From Stagonosporopsis chrysanthemi (Eukaryota; Ascomycota; Dothideomycetes; Pleosporales; Didymellaceae), in assembly GCA_022560025.1 (NCBI GenBank), contig JAFISE010000017.1, positions 62,001 through 126,000 on the forward strand: a stretch of DNA of 64,000 nt, given 5' to 3'. Positions 1 through 10,832 of this stretch are shown piece after piece. Below the pieces are notes generated by a model that saw only the letters and a program-made list of their open reading frames with translations, searched no databases and had not been told where the DNA came from. The position numbers were made by a program, and so were the translations under genes. How positions within the stretch are numbered: position 1 is the first letter of the stretch; the number at the start of each line of letters is the position of its first letter.

Positions 1-48
1 TGGGATGGTGAGTGTGGGTGGCAGAAAAAGGGGTCGCTATTCGTTGTG

Positions 49-68
49 TGGTGGTGGTGGTGGTGGTG
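49..68. repeat. (GTG)n microsatellite
   Basis: About six tandem GTG/TGG triplets in noncoding sequence, read directly. Confidence 0.8.
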
Positions 69-184
69 ATGAAAGGCGAGTTCGGACTGCGATGTGATGA
101 GAGATTCCTCGCTTTGGTCGGGTCGATGTGGCCGTCTCTTTTTCATCGCTTGGACGGCCATATCCTCGTCTTCGGTCTGTGGAG

Positions 185-209
185 TTGCGTTGCGTTGCGT
201 TGCGTTGCG
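185..209. repeat. TTGCG pentanucleotide repeat, five copies
   Basis: Five perfect tandem TTGCG units, read directly. The pentamer would shift frame if its copy number changed, which argues against coding use. Confidence 0.85.
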
Positions 210-1474
210 TTATGGTGTGGCTTGCTCAAGCTCAGACAAACCTACTGTAGCAACAACAACGAAAGCGCGAGCAGTCGCATCCTATATACCCTAGCCCTGT
301 CCAACGCATACACACAGCCGTGCCGTTCATGCTGTCCCTACATTCCCCCCTTGAATGCCCTGATTGGTGTCTCCGCCGGTGAGTGGTTGTACAAATTACC
401 CCATTGGGACGGGCGTGCCAGCGCATCGCTATGCTGCAGTGCAGAACGCGGGACCTCACATGAACTCTTGGTTTTTTTTTCGGCCGGACATCTGGCTCTA
501 GGATGGTGTGGTCTGGCTCTAGAAAGGTGTGGGCGTGGGTGAGGCAACGTCGACGCCAACTCGGACTTGGGCGTGGCTGCTGCAGTTGCGCGGTGTGGTG
601 TCAACACATGGAGACGATTTTCGGTGGTCAGGAGTGTAAGGGCCTTGGAGCATTCGGAAAGTAACTTCACGGGCTGTGGCTTGCGTTCTTATGCGTTTGA
701 GGTGTGAGGAGTACTCTTTCTTAGTTCGTCGCTCTTTGCATCGTGCCGTTAGTTCGGACTTCATGAGCTGTTGATCGCTTCGTAGCTGCACACTGACAGT
801 CTATAGACCATAGATCATCCCAGTCAACATCACAAGTATGCTCTGTGCTTTTGCTCTTGCGAAGCAACTAATAACGCTTAAGCATAGTCTAACTCCTCCT
901 GTTCTGGGTTATGTCCGTCGTGGAGCGACTTGTTCACACAGCCACGAATAAAGATACTAACACCGCAGAGATGCTTGGGTTTCACTTGGTACATGTCACG
1001 ACGGAATTTTCAGTAGCCAGGTGATAGTATCCATTTGCTTGTGTATGACTCTGACCGACAAGTTTGTACAGTCAATGTGTTTGTTTTTCGACAACCTGCT
1101 TTCAACCAAAACTTGATTCTCACAAACTGAAGAGCATCATTCGGTATTCTATGTGAAATAAGCAAGCCTCAAGTACAAGGAGCCCAATTCCGAATGCTCT
1201 TTGGATAGTGAATGTGGTGGAAGCCGACTTGAGAGTACCCTGGGACTAAAAGACTAAAACTGGTGAATCACGAGATTCGAAATATCAATGGAACCAATAC
1301 CGGAGCGAACTTTTCATTTTCTGGTTAGAATTTCCATCTAAATGTATAGAAACCGCTTCGCATCAGACATACGCGGGTACGGAACGTAGCCAAGTTGCTA
1401 ACTTGGAATAGTCTTACCTACAGAACCGCGCGCATGCAAAGAAGTCCGCAACACGCACCAGACAAGCATCGCGA

Positions 1475-2080
1475 TCAACGCAGCGCCGTCTGATACTCAT
1501 ACATACGTGACCTGGCAAAGCGAGGCATCGCCTCCTTCTCCAGAACATCTTGCCACAACATCTCCATCCTCCCCACATACTGTTCATACACACTATTCCA
1601 AACCCAGACATTGTGATCCAGCGCACCCAGGAACACTTGCTCGAGCGTGTCCAGCAGCCGCCAGGTCATGTTCAGTGGTCCCGCCCAGTCGCGGAGCGGC
1701 ATTCCATCTGCGGCTAGGAACTTGTGCGCGATGTAGACAAGTAGATCGTTGTTGTTGCAGAGCCAACTCTTGCACGCGAAACGGAAGCGTAGCAGAAGAC
1801 ACAGTGCAAAGGCGACGATGGAAGGGGTGGTGTTGGGGCGCCTGGATTCGACGGGCGGCCTGCCTTTGTCCAGCAGAGAGATGATGCGCTCGCAGAGCGC
1901 TGTCGTGTGCTTGGACGGCTGCGTCCAGGGTTTTCGGCGGATTAGTTCAACCAGCTCTTAGTAGTTGTCGTTGTCACCCTGGAACATGAAGTCGTCTTGT
2001 AGTACAGTCTTCAGAATTTGGACGGGAGCGTGTATGATCAGTGTGCTGTATTTGGCTAGGAAGTGTGCTGAGTACGCCAT
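1475..2080 (-). CDS. cyclin-box-like protein, interrupted frame (pseudogene or short intron)
   Basis: One minus-strand frame runs from an ATG at 2080 to a stop at 1475, broken only by an in-frame TAA at 1958-1960 after 40 codons. The part after the break follows the pattern of a Pho80/Pcl-type fungal cyclin box: TPSIVAFALCLLLRFR (helix 1), an A.KFL.ADG...W segment, then M..LLDTLEQVFLGALDHNVWV where cyclins have M..E..FL..L...L.V. That resemblance is by eye only. Two readings fit. A CAA-to-TAA change would make it a pseudogene. Alternatively a 51-nt intron (1955-2005, donor GTACTA, acceptor AAGAG) removes the stop in frame and gives 184 aa, but its donor and branch signals are weaker than in neighbouring genes. 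Cyclins of this class partner Pho85-like kinases; whether this one is functional is unclear. Confidence 0.42.
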
Positions 2081-4994
2081 GCTGAGTTGACTGGATGGAG
2101 TTCTATGTCCAGTGGTAGTGATATCGAAAGCGTGAGCGTGTAAGCTTATATGTAGGTAGCTGAAGTATCGTCTGAGATGTCGGGCGAATTGTCTTACATT
2201 GTACTTTCACAGTGTACAAATTGTGCTTTCACTGATGCACGAATTCGCACATCCGTTCGAAAATACTCACATAACACTTCCAGCATGTTTTCACCAGACT
2301 TCAAGGTACATCTTGGCGACATCTGATTTTCTCACGGACCCCTTTCTCCAGACCAAGGACACACTGAAAAGAGATGCATGACGCCTCCATCTAATCCAGA
2401 TCAGAGCTATCGCAACCCTGTTCTGGGCGCACAGCATACGATCTTGAAGAGTAGGCACACAATTGACTTCTTCGACGCTCTAGACCGAGCTGCCCTATCG
2501 CTGACAGGTATACGGCATGCATTGACACACATGATAGCAGATCCGGAGCAAACATTGCGTCTTGACGAGGATTCACAGGTAAATACGCAAGATACTCGCT
2601 TGACAAACAAGTTTGAAAATACGGTGGGGTTGTCTCCACCGGAATGAATAATGAAAAGTGTACACAGCAGGGCAATGAAGGCAGAGGCTCCGATTCGATC
2701 CTGAGGTTCGATGACGAGAGGATGTCGCACTTGAGATGTATCAGAGTGCTCATGCAATATGTGTACCTCGCCCAATTTCTTGTCAGGGAGAAGGGTTGTA
2801 GTGTAGTTTGGCTGCGAAGAACCCGCGAAATAGGCTACAGACAATGGGCACCTCGAAGAGGCTAGAATGAATAATGGTTTGAATGGCAGACATAAGACTC
2901 GAGTACTACTTTTGGGGTAAGACTGATGACAAAATCAGCGTGCCGTATGGTAAGCACAGTGTAAACAGGAAGGAGCAAGCTCCTACAGTGACAGCGCCTC
3001 GCGCCTCTCTAAAGCAGTCTTTGTTCAAGTCTTCCATGAAGTCTTTGTTCATTTTGTTCTTTGCCTCTTCATTCAGCTTCGTCAGCGTATTAGAGTGAAG
3101 TCGTAATTTCAATGTCTGGCGCCTCTCTGGCGCAATTGTGTCAGTTATGGGAATGGAGCGACGCGATCAGAGGTGAGTTGACCACAGCTCGGAGCGTTTC
3201 AGTTCCGCGGTCTACTGAGCTCACGAGCTAGAGAGGAGATAAGGCTGAGGCTGTAGTATCCATGTCCGTGTCGCGCGCTGACTATGATCAGATCCCGAGG
3301 CAGGTACCTCAAAGTCGTAAACGTACTCAAAGTTGTGAGCCAGAGATTGCTTTGAACCGCTTGAGGGTCGACGCTTGTCACTTGTTCCTTATAAATTTGA
3401 CCATGGACGTCATCTCGTGCAGCGCTTGATTTCTCGGTGGTGGCGTCCAGAGCACAGGTTCCTCAGCTTCAGGGCTCGGTTGAGGTGGTCGATTTGACTG
3501 AGGCGATAGACTTGAGGGAGCTTTGGTGTGTCCCGCTCGACGAGAAGAGCTTTTCTGGGCTAACAATAGCATAGGTGCCGCCTCGGTATCGCAATTACAG
3601 TCCGTTTGCTCTGACTTGTGTTATGGACAGAAAATGATTACCCGTAGGCGTAGACGCGTTGCATAGCCCTCCTTTGATCCTTTGTTGTATCAGCGTCAGT
3701 AAACACTACATGTCTTATTCAGTGGGTCTTTCAAGAGATTTGTAGCCAACTTAGGGGTCTATTGTTCCCCCAAATGAGCGCTCAAATGAAACGAGCTTCT
3801 TCGTATGGTGTCAAATGATGTTGTGATAGCGCCGAATCTGTTATGATCGCAAAACTAAGGTGGTACCCAAGCATCTCCATAGAGGCGACAGGTAACAAAG
3901 ACGGGTCGAGGATTTCTCAGCAGAAGAGTACAACAGTACGGTTTCGATCCTTTAGCTGTGCTCTTAACTTGTTTGAGAGCGATGCTTTTCTGGACTGAGC
4001 TATGCAAGCGCTGGTGACGGGATGCGGCAAGCTTCGACTATCTTCTGTTGGGTCCAGAGCCTATATCACGTCGTCACAATAGCCTCAAGTTACTGACCCA
4101 TGTGTTTACAGAAATGCCGGTGTGGAGTAGGATGATCGTCTAGAGTGGGGTTGCAGTAGAGATCGCCACGCCAGCCCACATCGAGGAAAGTGTGAGCGGA
4201 CACTCCCACAACAAGAAATTTTAGCCTCTACTGAGGCTTGGAGAGAGCTTCTCTCAATGGCGTGCGAGGCTGCACAACATCTCACGAATGCAAACCAACA
4301 CCGTCTTGCTGCACAATCAGAACGCACTCTATGCTCTGGCAAGCTTCCAACATAGTGCCTCAGCGTTTTTCACAATATCCTCACGGCATGTAGTATCACC
4401 TTACGTACTGCATCATGCCCTTACGAAATGACGACCAAATAACCTTGAGCCTCAAGCCACAGCAAGTTTCAACATCAAGGACGGAGTGCCCGAAGCGGTT
4501 GGCGTAGCCACTGAATCCTTGGTAGCTTTGCCCAAACACACCAAGCGTCCTACGAACCCCAACATCTCCACCAAACTAGAAAAATTAACCACCAGCACCT
4601 GATGATGGACTGCGGAGGGCAGTCCTTTGCGGGGGCCCGATTAAGTAATTCACGGCTCGTCCAGAACAGGATGGGCTAGCTCTCGGGAGCCTCCGATGCT
4701 TGTCCGCGTCAAGGTCGATGTCGATGTAACGTCTCATCCGTGTAGATGCATCCTGCTCGGCAAATTGACACAGAGTTAGAGCAGAATTTGTTGTCCGGGG
4801 TTGAGTCTGGGGGCCCGCATCTCCACACCGACACAACCATGCGAGTCAGACGGCGCAGGATGCGGAAAACTGAACAGGATGCGTCTGCAGCACATGTCGC
4901 ATGAGGGGTACATATATGTTGGCGACGATCCCAGGTTCTAGCTCATCCGTCTTGTCAATCGTCGTTGCAGTCCTGTTACAAGACGCTCTGCACC
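2081..4994. other. intergenic, no supported gene
   Basis: Frames up to about 145 codons occur on both strands, but overlapping frames compete, none resembles a known family and no clean intron set joins them. The right end serves as promoter for the sugar transporter. Confidence 0.5.
4911..4918 (+). promoter_or_regulatory. TATA-like element of the sugar transporter gene
   Basis: CATATATG lies 77 bp upstream of the transporter ATG at 4995, a plausible distance for a fungal TATA element with a short leader. Confidence 0.4.
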
Positions 4995-6788
4995 ATGGAC
5001 GCCGTTCGTAGCGCTTCGGTCACTTCTGCTCGCGTTCGCACCGATGCTGCTTTCAAGAACCGCTGGCAGACTCTGTTCAAGAACCCTAAGATTTTGGTCA
5101 TTGCCTTCTTTGCCTCGTAAGCAGCCCCCCGATTTCGTCGCGATCTCATTGTTAACTTTACCAAGACTCGGAGGATTTGAGTATGGCTACCAGCAAGGTG
5201 TTCTGGGCCAGTCCCTGGTCATGACCCGCTTCAAGGACAGCTTTCCTTCTGTAGTCGATTCGCCCTCAGCAACCGGTTGGCTCACATCGATTCTGCAACT
5301 CGGAGGTATCGTTGGCTCGCTCTCATCCGGTGTGTTTGGCGAGGTCTTCTCCCGCAAATACACCATGTTCAGCGCCTGCTGCTGGGTCGTGCTTGGATCT
5401 TATCTGTACATTGGAGCCTCCCACCACAACCCGGCTCTGCTTTACGCTGGCCGATTCTTCACCGGTATTGGTGTTGGCACGTTCTCTGGTGTCGGTCCTC
5501 TTTACAATGCCGAGATCGCGCCTCCCGAGCTTCGCGGTCTGATTGTCTCATTCTACCAGTTCGCCACTATCCTCGGTATCATGCTTTCCTTCTGGATTGG
5601 CTACGGTTCGAACTACATCGGGGGAATTGGCGAGAACCAGAGCAGCCTGGCGTGGATGCTTCCTTCCATCATCCAGGGTATCCCCGCTGCTATCTTGGCT
5701 GTCGGCATTTGGTGGCTGCCTTTCTCTCCTCGCTGGCTCATCAAGAAGGGCCGTGACGATGAGGGTTTGAAGACGCTCTCCTACCTCCGAAAGCTGCCCC
5801 GGGACCACGAACTCGTCCAAGTGGAGTTCCTCGAAATCAAGGCTGAATGTCTCTTCGAGCGCCGTGCTTTCCAGAAGAACTTCCCCAACCTTGCTGCTAA
5901 GGAGGAAGGTAGTGTGTGGGTCCGCGAGTTTGCGCAGTACTACCAGATCTTCCGCACCTGGGACAACTTCAAGCGTGTCTCTACTGCTTGGCTTGTCATG
6001 TTCTTCCAGCAATGGAGCGGGTAAGTCAACTGGCAATGTTGATAATAAGTATACTGAAAATACGCAGCATTGACGCAATCATCTATTACGCCTCCAACGT
6101 CTTCGAATCCGTCGGTCTTACAGGAGGCACACAGGCCCTGCTTGCTACCGGCGTCACCGGTGTCGTCTTCTTCGTCAGCACTCTCCCTGCCATGGCTATC
6201 ATCGACAAAGTCGGCCGCAAGCCCATGTTGCAAGTCGGCTCCGCCGTTATGTTGGTGTCAATGGTGCTCGCTGGAATCCTAGTCGCCAAGTTCCAGCACG
6301 ACTGGGTGACACACAGCAACGTCGGCTGGACTGTCGTCGCCTTCATCTGGGTCTACATTGCCGCATTTGGAGCCACATGGGGTCCCGTGTCCTGGACATT
6401 GGTCAGCGAAATTTTCCCTCTTTCCATCCGATCCAAGGGCGCCTCGATCGGCGCCTCGAGCAACTGGCTGAACAACTTCGCCGTCGCGTTCTACGTCCCT
6501 CCCATGCTCAAGGCCTGGACTTGGGGTACATATATTTTCTTCGCAGTGTTCCTTGCTGCTGGCATGGTTTGGGTGCACTTCTGTCTGCCGGAGACCAAGG
6601 GCGCTACGCTCGAGGACATGGACAAGGTGTTTGGAAGTCGCACGGGTGAGGAGGACGCTGTTATGCTGGCGGAGGCAAGGAGGGAGATTGGCTTGAGCAT
6701 GAATCTGGAGACCGATGCGATCAAGGCCGCCATGCACGGGAACACAGCTCACAGCGAGAAGGGAGCCACTCGTGTTGAGGAGGTTTAG
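4995..6788 (+). CDS. MFS sugar transporter
   Basis: Exons 4995-5116, 5166-6020 and 6068-6788 give 565 aa, usual for fungal hexose/disaccharide transporters (sugar porter family, PF00083). Introns are 49 and 47 nt, and the joined frame reads FFASLGGFEYGYQQGVLGQS across junction 1 and QQWSGIDAIIYYASNVF across junction 2, both family signatures. Other hallmarks are GRFFTGIGVGTFS, PFSPRWLIKKGR (a PESPRWL variant with F for E), DKVGRKPM and the loop motif LPETKGATLEDMD. It should be a twelve-helix plasma-membrane proton symporter or facilitator; the substrate cannot be told from sequence alone. The N terminus is short and cytosolic. It has no sugar-metabolism neighbours. The start was chosen because it is the first ATG in frame with exon 1 and lies just downstream of a TATA-like element. 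Confidence 0.93.
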
Positions 6789-7595
6789 TCATGGGAGAGA
6801 TATATCAGAGTAAAGAGTATATGAAAGTTTTTCTGTATTTGCATAAAGCAAATCAAATCGATACCAGAAGCTTGTCCACCAACGTGCAAGGGAAATTGGA
6901 TGATGACAGCTGTTTAAATCTGAGACCAGTTATGTTGAAAAGCCGACGCCGAGCTGTGAAGATACTGAGAAAAGTCACTCCTTCTCATAACGATATGCAG
7001 ATGCAACAAGACACAACGCTGTATAAAAAACCATGGGAGCCTACTACACTGGCCAAAGTAGACCAATCATTGTGGAGCAGCCACTGACCATCCCCTCAGG
7101 AGGCCAAAAAGAATGTCGCACTTATTGGCGGTACCGTGAATCGAACACGGGCTGGCGCGGATCTGGATCGGAGCTCTATGAGCTCGCCAGCCACAACGCG
7201 ACGTCATACCACTAGACAGTGGGGTTGTTAGTCGCTGGTGTAGCGGTGGTTGAGAGAATGGACTTACCCATACCACCTGAGGTCAGATTTTGAGGTCTGA
7301 TTGGTGTTTTGATAAAGTTTGTTGAAAAATTAAATAATATATACCCAATCATCTTGTTCTAGCGCCTTCTGTTCCAGTCTCTCCACGGCTTTGAATATCC
7401 ACTTGCTGGTAGCAAGCCACCTCAATGGCTAAGAAAATATTACGGCAGTCCCGTCCCTGCTTCTGATAACTTTGTAGTTATGTGACGGAGTAGCTAATGG
7501 CCCGTTCGGGGCTCTCCCGCATTCAGTGCGCCGACGCCCGGAGCCTCTCGAAAAGTTTGGGCCCGCGCGCATCTTCTCCACAGCCAACACACGAC
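6789..7595. other. intergenic between sugar transporter and Tim54, contains a tRNA-like locus
   Basis: The first 300 bp are the transporter 3' flank. A tRNA-His-like sequence lies on the minus strand near 7126-7225. The rest is upstream of Tim54. An upstream ATG at 7497 is in frame with Tim54 but is not the preferred start. Confidence 0.5.
7126..7225 (-). tRNA. tRNA-His(GUG)-like gene, intron-containing, acceptor stem degenerate
   Basis: On the minus strand a clear T arm (CCGTG, loop TTCGATT, CACGG) is followed by TACCGCC and A, as in an acceptor 3' half. Upstream sits a D-arm-like GTCTAGTGGTATGAC and an anticodon loop TTGTGGC (anticodon GTG, His). Between anticodon and T arm is about 30 nt extra containing the inverted repeat GAGCTC-ATA-GAGCTC, consistent with an intron after position 37. 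However, the bases where the 5' acceptor half should be (AACCCCA) do not pair with TACCGCC. It is therefore either a decayed tRNA gene or one with a rearranged 5' end. Confidence 0.42.
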
Positions 7596-9046
7596 ATGGC
7601 AGACCCAGATGCAAAGGCCACAGCGGCCAGCGGCCCGTCCGCAGGGCCTGCAAAGGCGCCTAAGCCGCAGAATCCTGTCTTCAGGATGATGGGTGCGCTG
7701 CAGCTTTGCACGCTCTCTGCCTAATTGTCTACTGACCGCGCGCAGGCCTTCCCAACATCCGCATGAAGCTGCCCTCGCGCAATTGGTGCATATTTTGGGG
7801 CGTCATTGGCACATGGACTGCTACAGTGCAATACGACCGTTACGAGAAGAGGCGCATACAGAGGAAGTATGCGCGATTGGTAGAACACATCGCGAAAGAG
7901 CCGCTCGACGCCCAACAACTGCCGCGAAAACTGTCGGTCTACATCTCTGCCCCACCGGCGGACGGCCTATTGTCTGCGCGCGAACACTTCACAGAGTACA
8001 TCAAGCCCATTCTAGTGGCTGCCGCGCTGGACTGGGATGCGGTTGAGGGACGGAGGGAAGGAGATGTCCGAGCTGGCCTAGCTGAGCGCATACGAAAGCT
8101 CAGGTATAAGAGAGGTGAGGCGATCAAGGAGCCCATCGAACTCGGCACAGAAGACGATATCGAAGGACTGAGGCAAAGATCTGGCGTGAAGGAATGGAAC
8201 GGCCCTGCTGGAGACATTGTTGTTGGGAGACACACATGGAAGGAGTACGTGAGGGGACTTCACGAGGGCTGGCTAGGACCTCTCGATCCCCCTGCGCAAG
8301 CCGATCTGCCTGCTGAGATTGCGACTCCAGCTGTCGAGGCGGCGCCAACACCTACACCTGCGCCGACCGAGGCCGTGTCAGAGGCTCTTGAAACCACCGT
8401 ACATTCATCCACCACCGACGACGCATCACCATCTGCTACCTCTGAAGCTCCCAAGACAGAGGAGGTCGAGAAGTCGAAAGAGGAGGAGAAGAAAGACAGG
8501 AAGAAGAAGCAGCCTGCACCCTTCAACACCACCGCCGACTACGAACAATCCGCCGTTGCCCAGACATGCCCCCGCTCTCTTGGCCCTACCGCCATCGTTC
8601 CTCTCCCTCACCTTCTGGGATTCTGGAACTTTCCCATTCGTATCTACCGCTACTTCAACAAGCGCAAGGTCGCAGAAGAGGTTGGCAGAGAGACCGCGGC
8701 AGCCGTCCTCGGCGCCTACCGACCTTTCGAGGCAGCCGGTGAGGCGCCCAGCGAAGACGACAACAGCGCACAGTGGGAGCAGCAGCAAGTGCTTGCACAT
8801 GAGGAGCCCGACTGGCACAAGTCCGCCCGCGAACGCAAGGACGACAATGGCAAGGAGCGCGTGTGGCTGGACGATATGGTCCTTGACCCGCGCATTGCCG
8901 AGCGTATGAAGAGGTTCGTGCTGGAGGCAGAGGCAGAGGACCGCGCAAAGAACATCAACACTTCGTCAGACAAGTCCTGGATCAAGTCGCTCTGGCCTGC
9001 GCAGAAGACGAAGCCCATGTGGGAAGGCCTGAGCGAGGATGAGTAG
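7596..9046 (+). CDS. TIM54: mitochondrial inner-membrane translocase subunit Tim54
   Basis: Exons 7596-7692 and 7746-9046 (53-nt intron) give 465 aa. The junction restores MMGLPNIRMKLPSRNWCIFW, the Tim54 hallmark. It is followed by one transmembrane segment (GVIGTWTATVQYD) and the charged YEKRRIQRKYA stretch, then the intermembrane-space domain starting RKLSVYISAPP. Tim54 belongs to the TIM22 complex, which inserts carrier proteins into the inner membrane. The middle (about residues 205-265) is an Ala/Pro/Thr-rich then Lys/Glu-rich low-complexity insert, common in filamentous fungi. The C terminus carries the conserved WLDDMVLDPRIAERMKRF block. An in-frame ATG at 7497 would add 33 residues without a family match, so 7596 is preferred. 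It lies tandem with SGT2. Confidence 0.93.
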
Positions 9047-9405
9047 GCCGCAGCTGGACATACCCTTTTCACCAATGTGTTATACTTGAGGTGTACGAGT
9101 AGATATGTAGCATGATGCATGGACGGCGCAGTTGTATACCACACGTTTTTACTGAAATCGTCTGATTCGAGTTTGGTCTGGTTGTGGTTGTGAGCTACGA
9201 GCCCCACGTGTAAGCTAGTGCATGCACCCGCACGGTTGAAGCGCCCCGCCTATGATCGAAGCTTCGAGTCCGCAATTACACTTCCCCAGCCCACGGAACT
9301 CTTTACACTGCACATACTCTTTTCTGAGTAGGCAACGTAGCTCTTCGATATACGCACCCACCTAGACTTGCCAGCCCCCACCCCGTAGCAGCCTCAATCG
9401 CCGTA
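9047..9405. other. Tim54 3' flank and SGT2 promoter
   Basis: No coding potential seen. It separates the Tim54 stop from the SGT2 ATG. Confidence 0.5.
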
Positions 9406-10596
9406 ATGGTGTGCTTTTGCCCCACCAACCCAGCTACGTAAATATGTCCTAACATGCCATAGGCATCCACTCAGCAGTCCAAGAAGCGCCTTGCGCTCGC
9501 GATCCTCGACTTTCTCCAGACCTCGCAGACCGACGGCTCGGTGACACCCGACAATGCCGAGCAGCTCGAAGTCGCCGCCAACTGCATCGCCGAAGCCTTT
9601 GAGGTCGATTTCGACGATGCCGCTGCAAAGAAGGATGCGCTTGGCGGTCAGAACCTGCTCTCCATCTACAACGTCTACGAGAAGCTGAAGGGCAAGACCA
9701 CTGCCTCGACAGAAGGCAGCTCGTCGGCCACCGAGGCTCGCCCCGCTACACCCCAGACTCCCTCGCCTGCGACATCAGGACCTGGAGGGCCGAACAAGGA
9801 CGAGGCAGAGCGCCTCAAGGGCCTTGGTAACGAGGCAATGAAGAAGAAGGACTACTCCGCCGCCGTCAAGCACTACTCCGCCGCCCTCGACGTCATCCCC
9901 CTCAACCCCATCTACCTCTCCAACCGCGCCGCCGCACACTCCGGCATGGGCAACCACGAGCTGGCCAAGGAGGACGCCGAGATGGCAGTCGCTGCCGACC
10001 CCAACTACTCCAAGGCCTGGTCGCGCCTCGGTCTCGCAAAGTACGTTCTCGGCGACGCAAAGGGCGCCATGGAGGCGTACAAGTCGGGCATGGACGCCGA
10101 GGGCGGTGGCTCCGAGGTCATGCGCAAGGGCTACGAGACAGCGAAGAAGAAGGTCGAGGAGGAGGGCGGCGATGTCGGTGCTCCGGAGGCCTCGCGTGGT
10201 GCACCGGGCGCTGGTGCTGGCGGTATGCCCGACCTCTCTTCGCTCGCCGGTATGCTCGGTGGCGGAGGCGGAGGCGGTATGCCCGACCTTGCTGGCCTCA
10301 TGCAGAACCCTATGATGAGGCAGATGGCGCAGAACCTGATGAGCAACCCGGACATGATGAATAACCTCATGAGCAACCCCAGGATAGCTGAGATGGCACA
10401 GCAGTTTGGCGGTGGCGGTGGCGGTGGCGGTGCTGGAGCCGGAGCTGGTGCTGGTGCTGGTGCTGGTGCCGGTGCCGGTGCTGGACGTGGAGCCGGCGGC
10501 GGCATGCCAGACCTTGCAAGTCTCATGAACGACCCCAGCATCGCAGAGATGGCACGCAACTTTATGGGCGGAGCTGGTCGTGGGGCACCTCAGTAG
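9406..10596 (+). CDS. SGT2: Sgt2-like TPR co-chaperone (GET pathway)
   Basis: The first coding exon is only the ATG (9406-9408). A 54-nt intron (9409-9462, branch CCTAACATG) follows, then exon 9463-10596; product 378 aa. The join gives MASTQQSKKRLALAILDFL, the typical Sgt2/SGTA N-terminal dimerisation domain (about 1-75), which docks Get4/Get5. Three TPR units lie at about 112-215 (ERLKGLGNEAMKKKDYSAA, NPIYLSNRAAAHSGMGN, PNYSKAWSRLGLAKYVLGD) and bind Hsp70/Hsp90 tails. The C-terminal client-binding region has NP-Met-rich helices (LMQNPMMRQMAQNLMSNP) and Gly/Ala-rich tracts. Sgt2 passes tail-anchored proteins to Get3 for ER insertion. Where yeast has a Gln-rich tail, this protein has GGGG and (GA)n runs. 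It is convergent with TMA20. Confidence 0.93.
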
Positions 10597-10832
10597 AGTG
10601 GAGGTGTCTGATTCGTAGCATTGCTGTACCTCATTGCGGTTGAGTTTGACGAGACCACTCCATACATGCATTGGTAGTTTTGTAACAAAGATAATGATAC
10701 CATGTTTACGTTCAAATGCTTCAATGTTATGCTATGTCTCCCCGACACTCATCAAGCCATAGAGAATCTGCGCAACCATTCCAACTCCCTCACTTTGAGA
10801 TCCCGTACCCAAAACCAGCTTCTCTTACCACC

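Larger units (their letters stand above)
1..1474. other. gene-poor left edge, no supported gene
   Basis: Short open frames overlap here on both strands, but none resembles a known protein and none has convincing splice signals. The region holds two short simple repeats (listed separately) and a TATA-like CCTATATACC near 281. It may be the flank of a gene beyond the left edge. I see nothing else. Confidence 0.5.

Noticed and set aside
1..600. Telomere or subtelomere at the left edge
   Set aside because: The GTG and TTGCG runs are short microsatellites; no TTAGGG array or telomere-linked helicase is seen.
2378..3572. Several minus- and plus-strand frames of 60-145 codons, including a Pro-rich one at 3378-3572
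   Set aside because: They overlap one another, lack family resemblance, and no consistent donor/acceptor pairs join them.
8319..8909. Long frames in other phases inside Tim54, Sgt2, Puf6 and the coiled-coil gene
   Set aside because: They are antisense or shifted shadows of high-GC coding sequence, rich in Arg/Pro/Ser, without family features.
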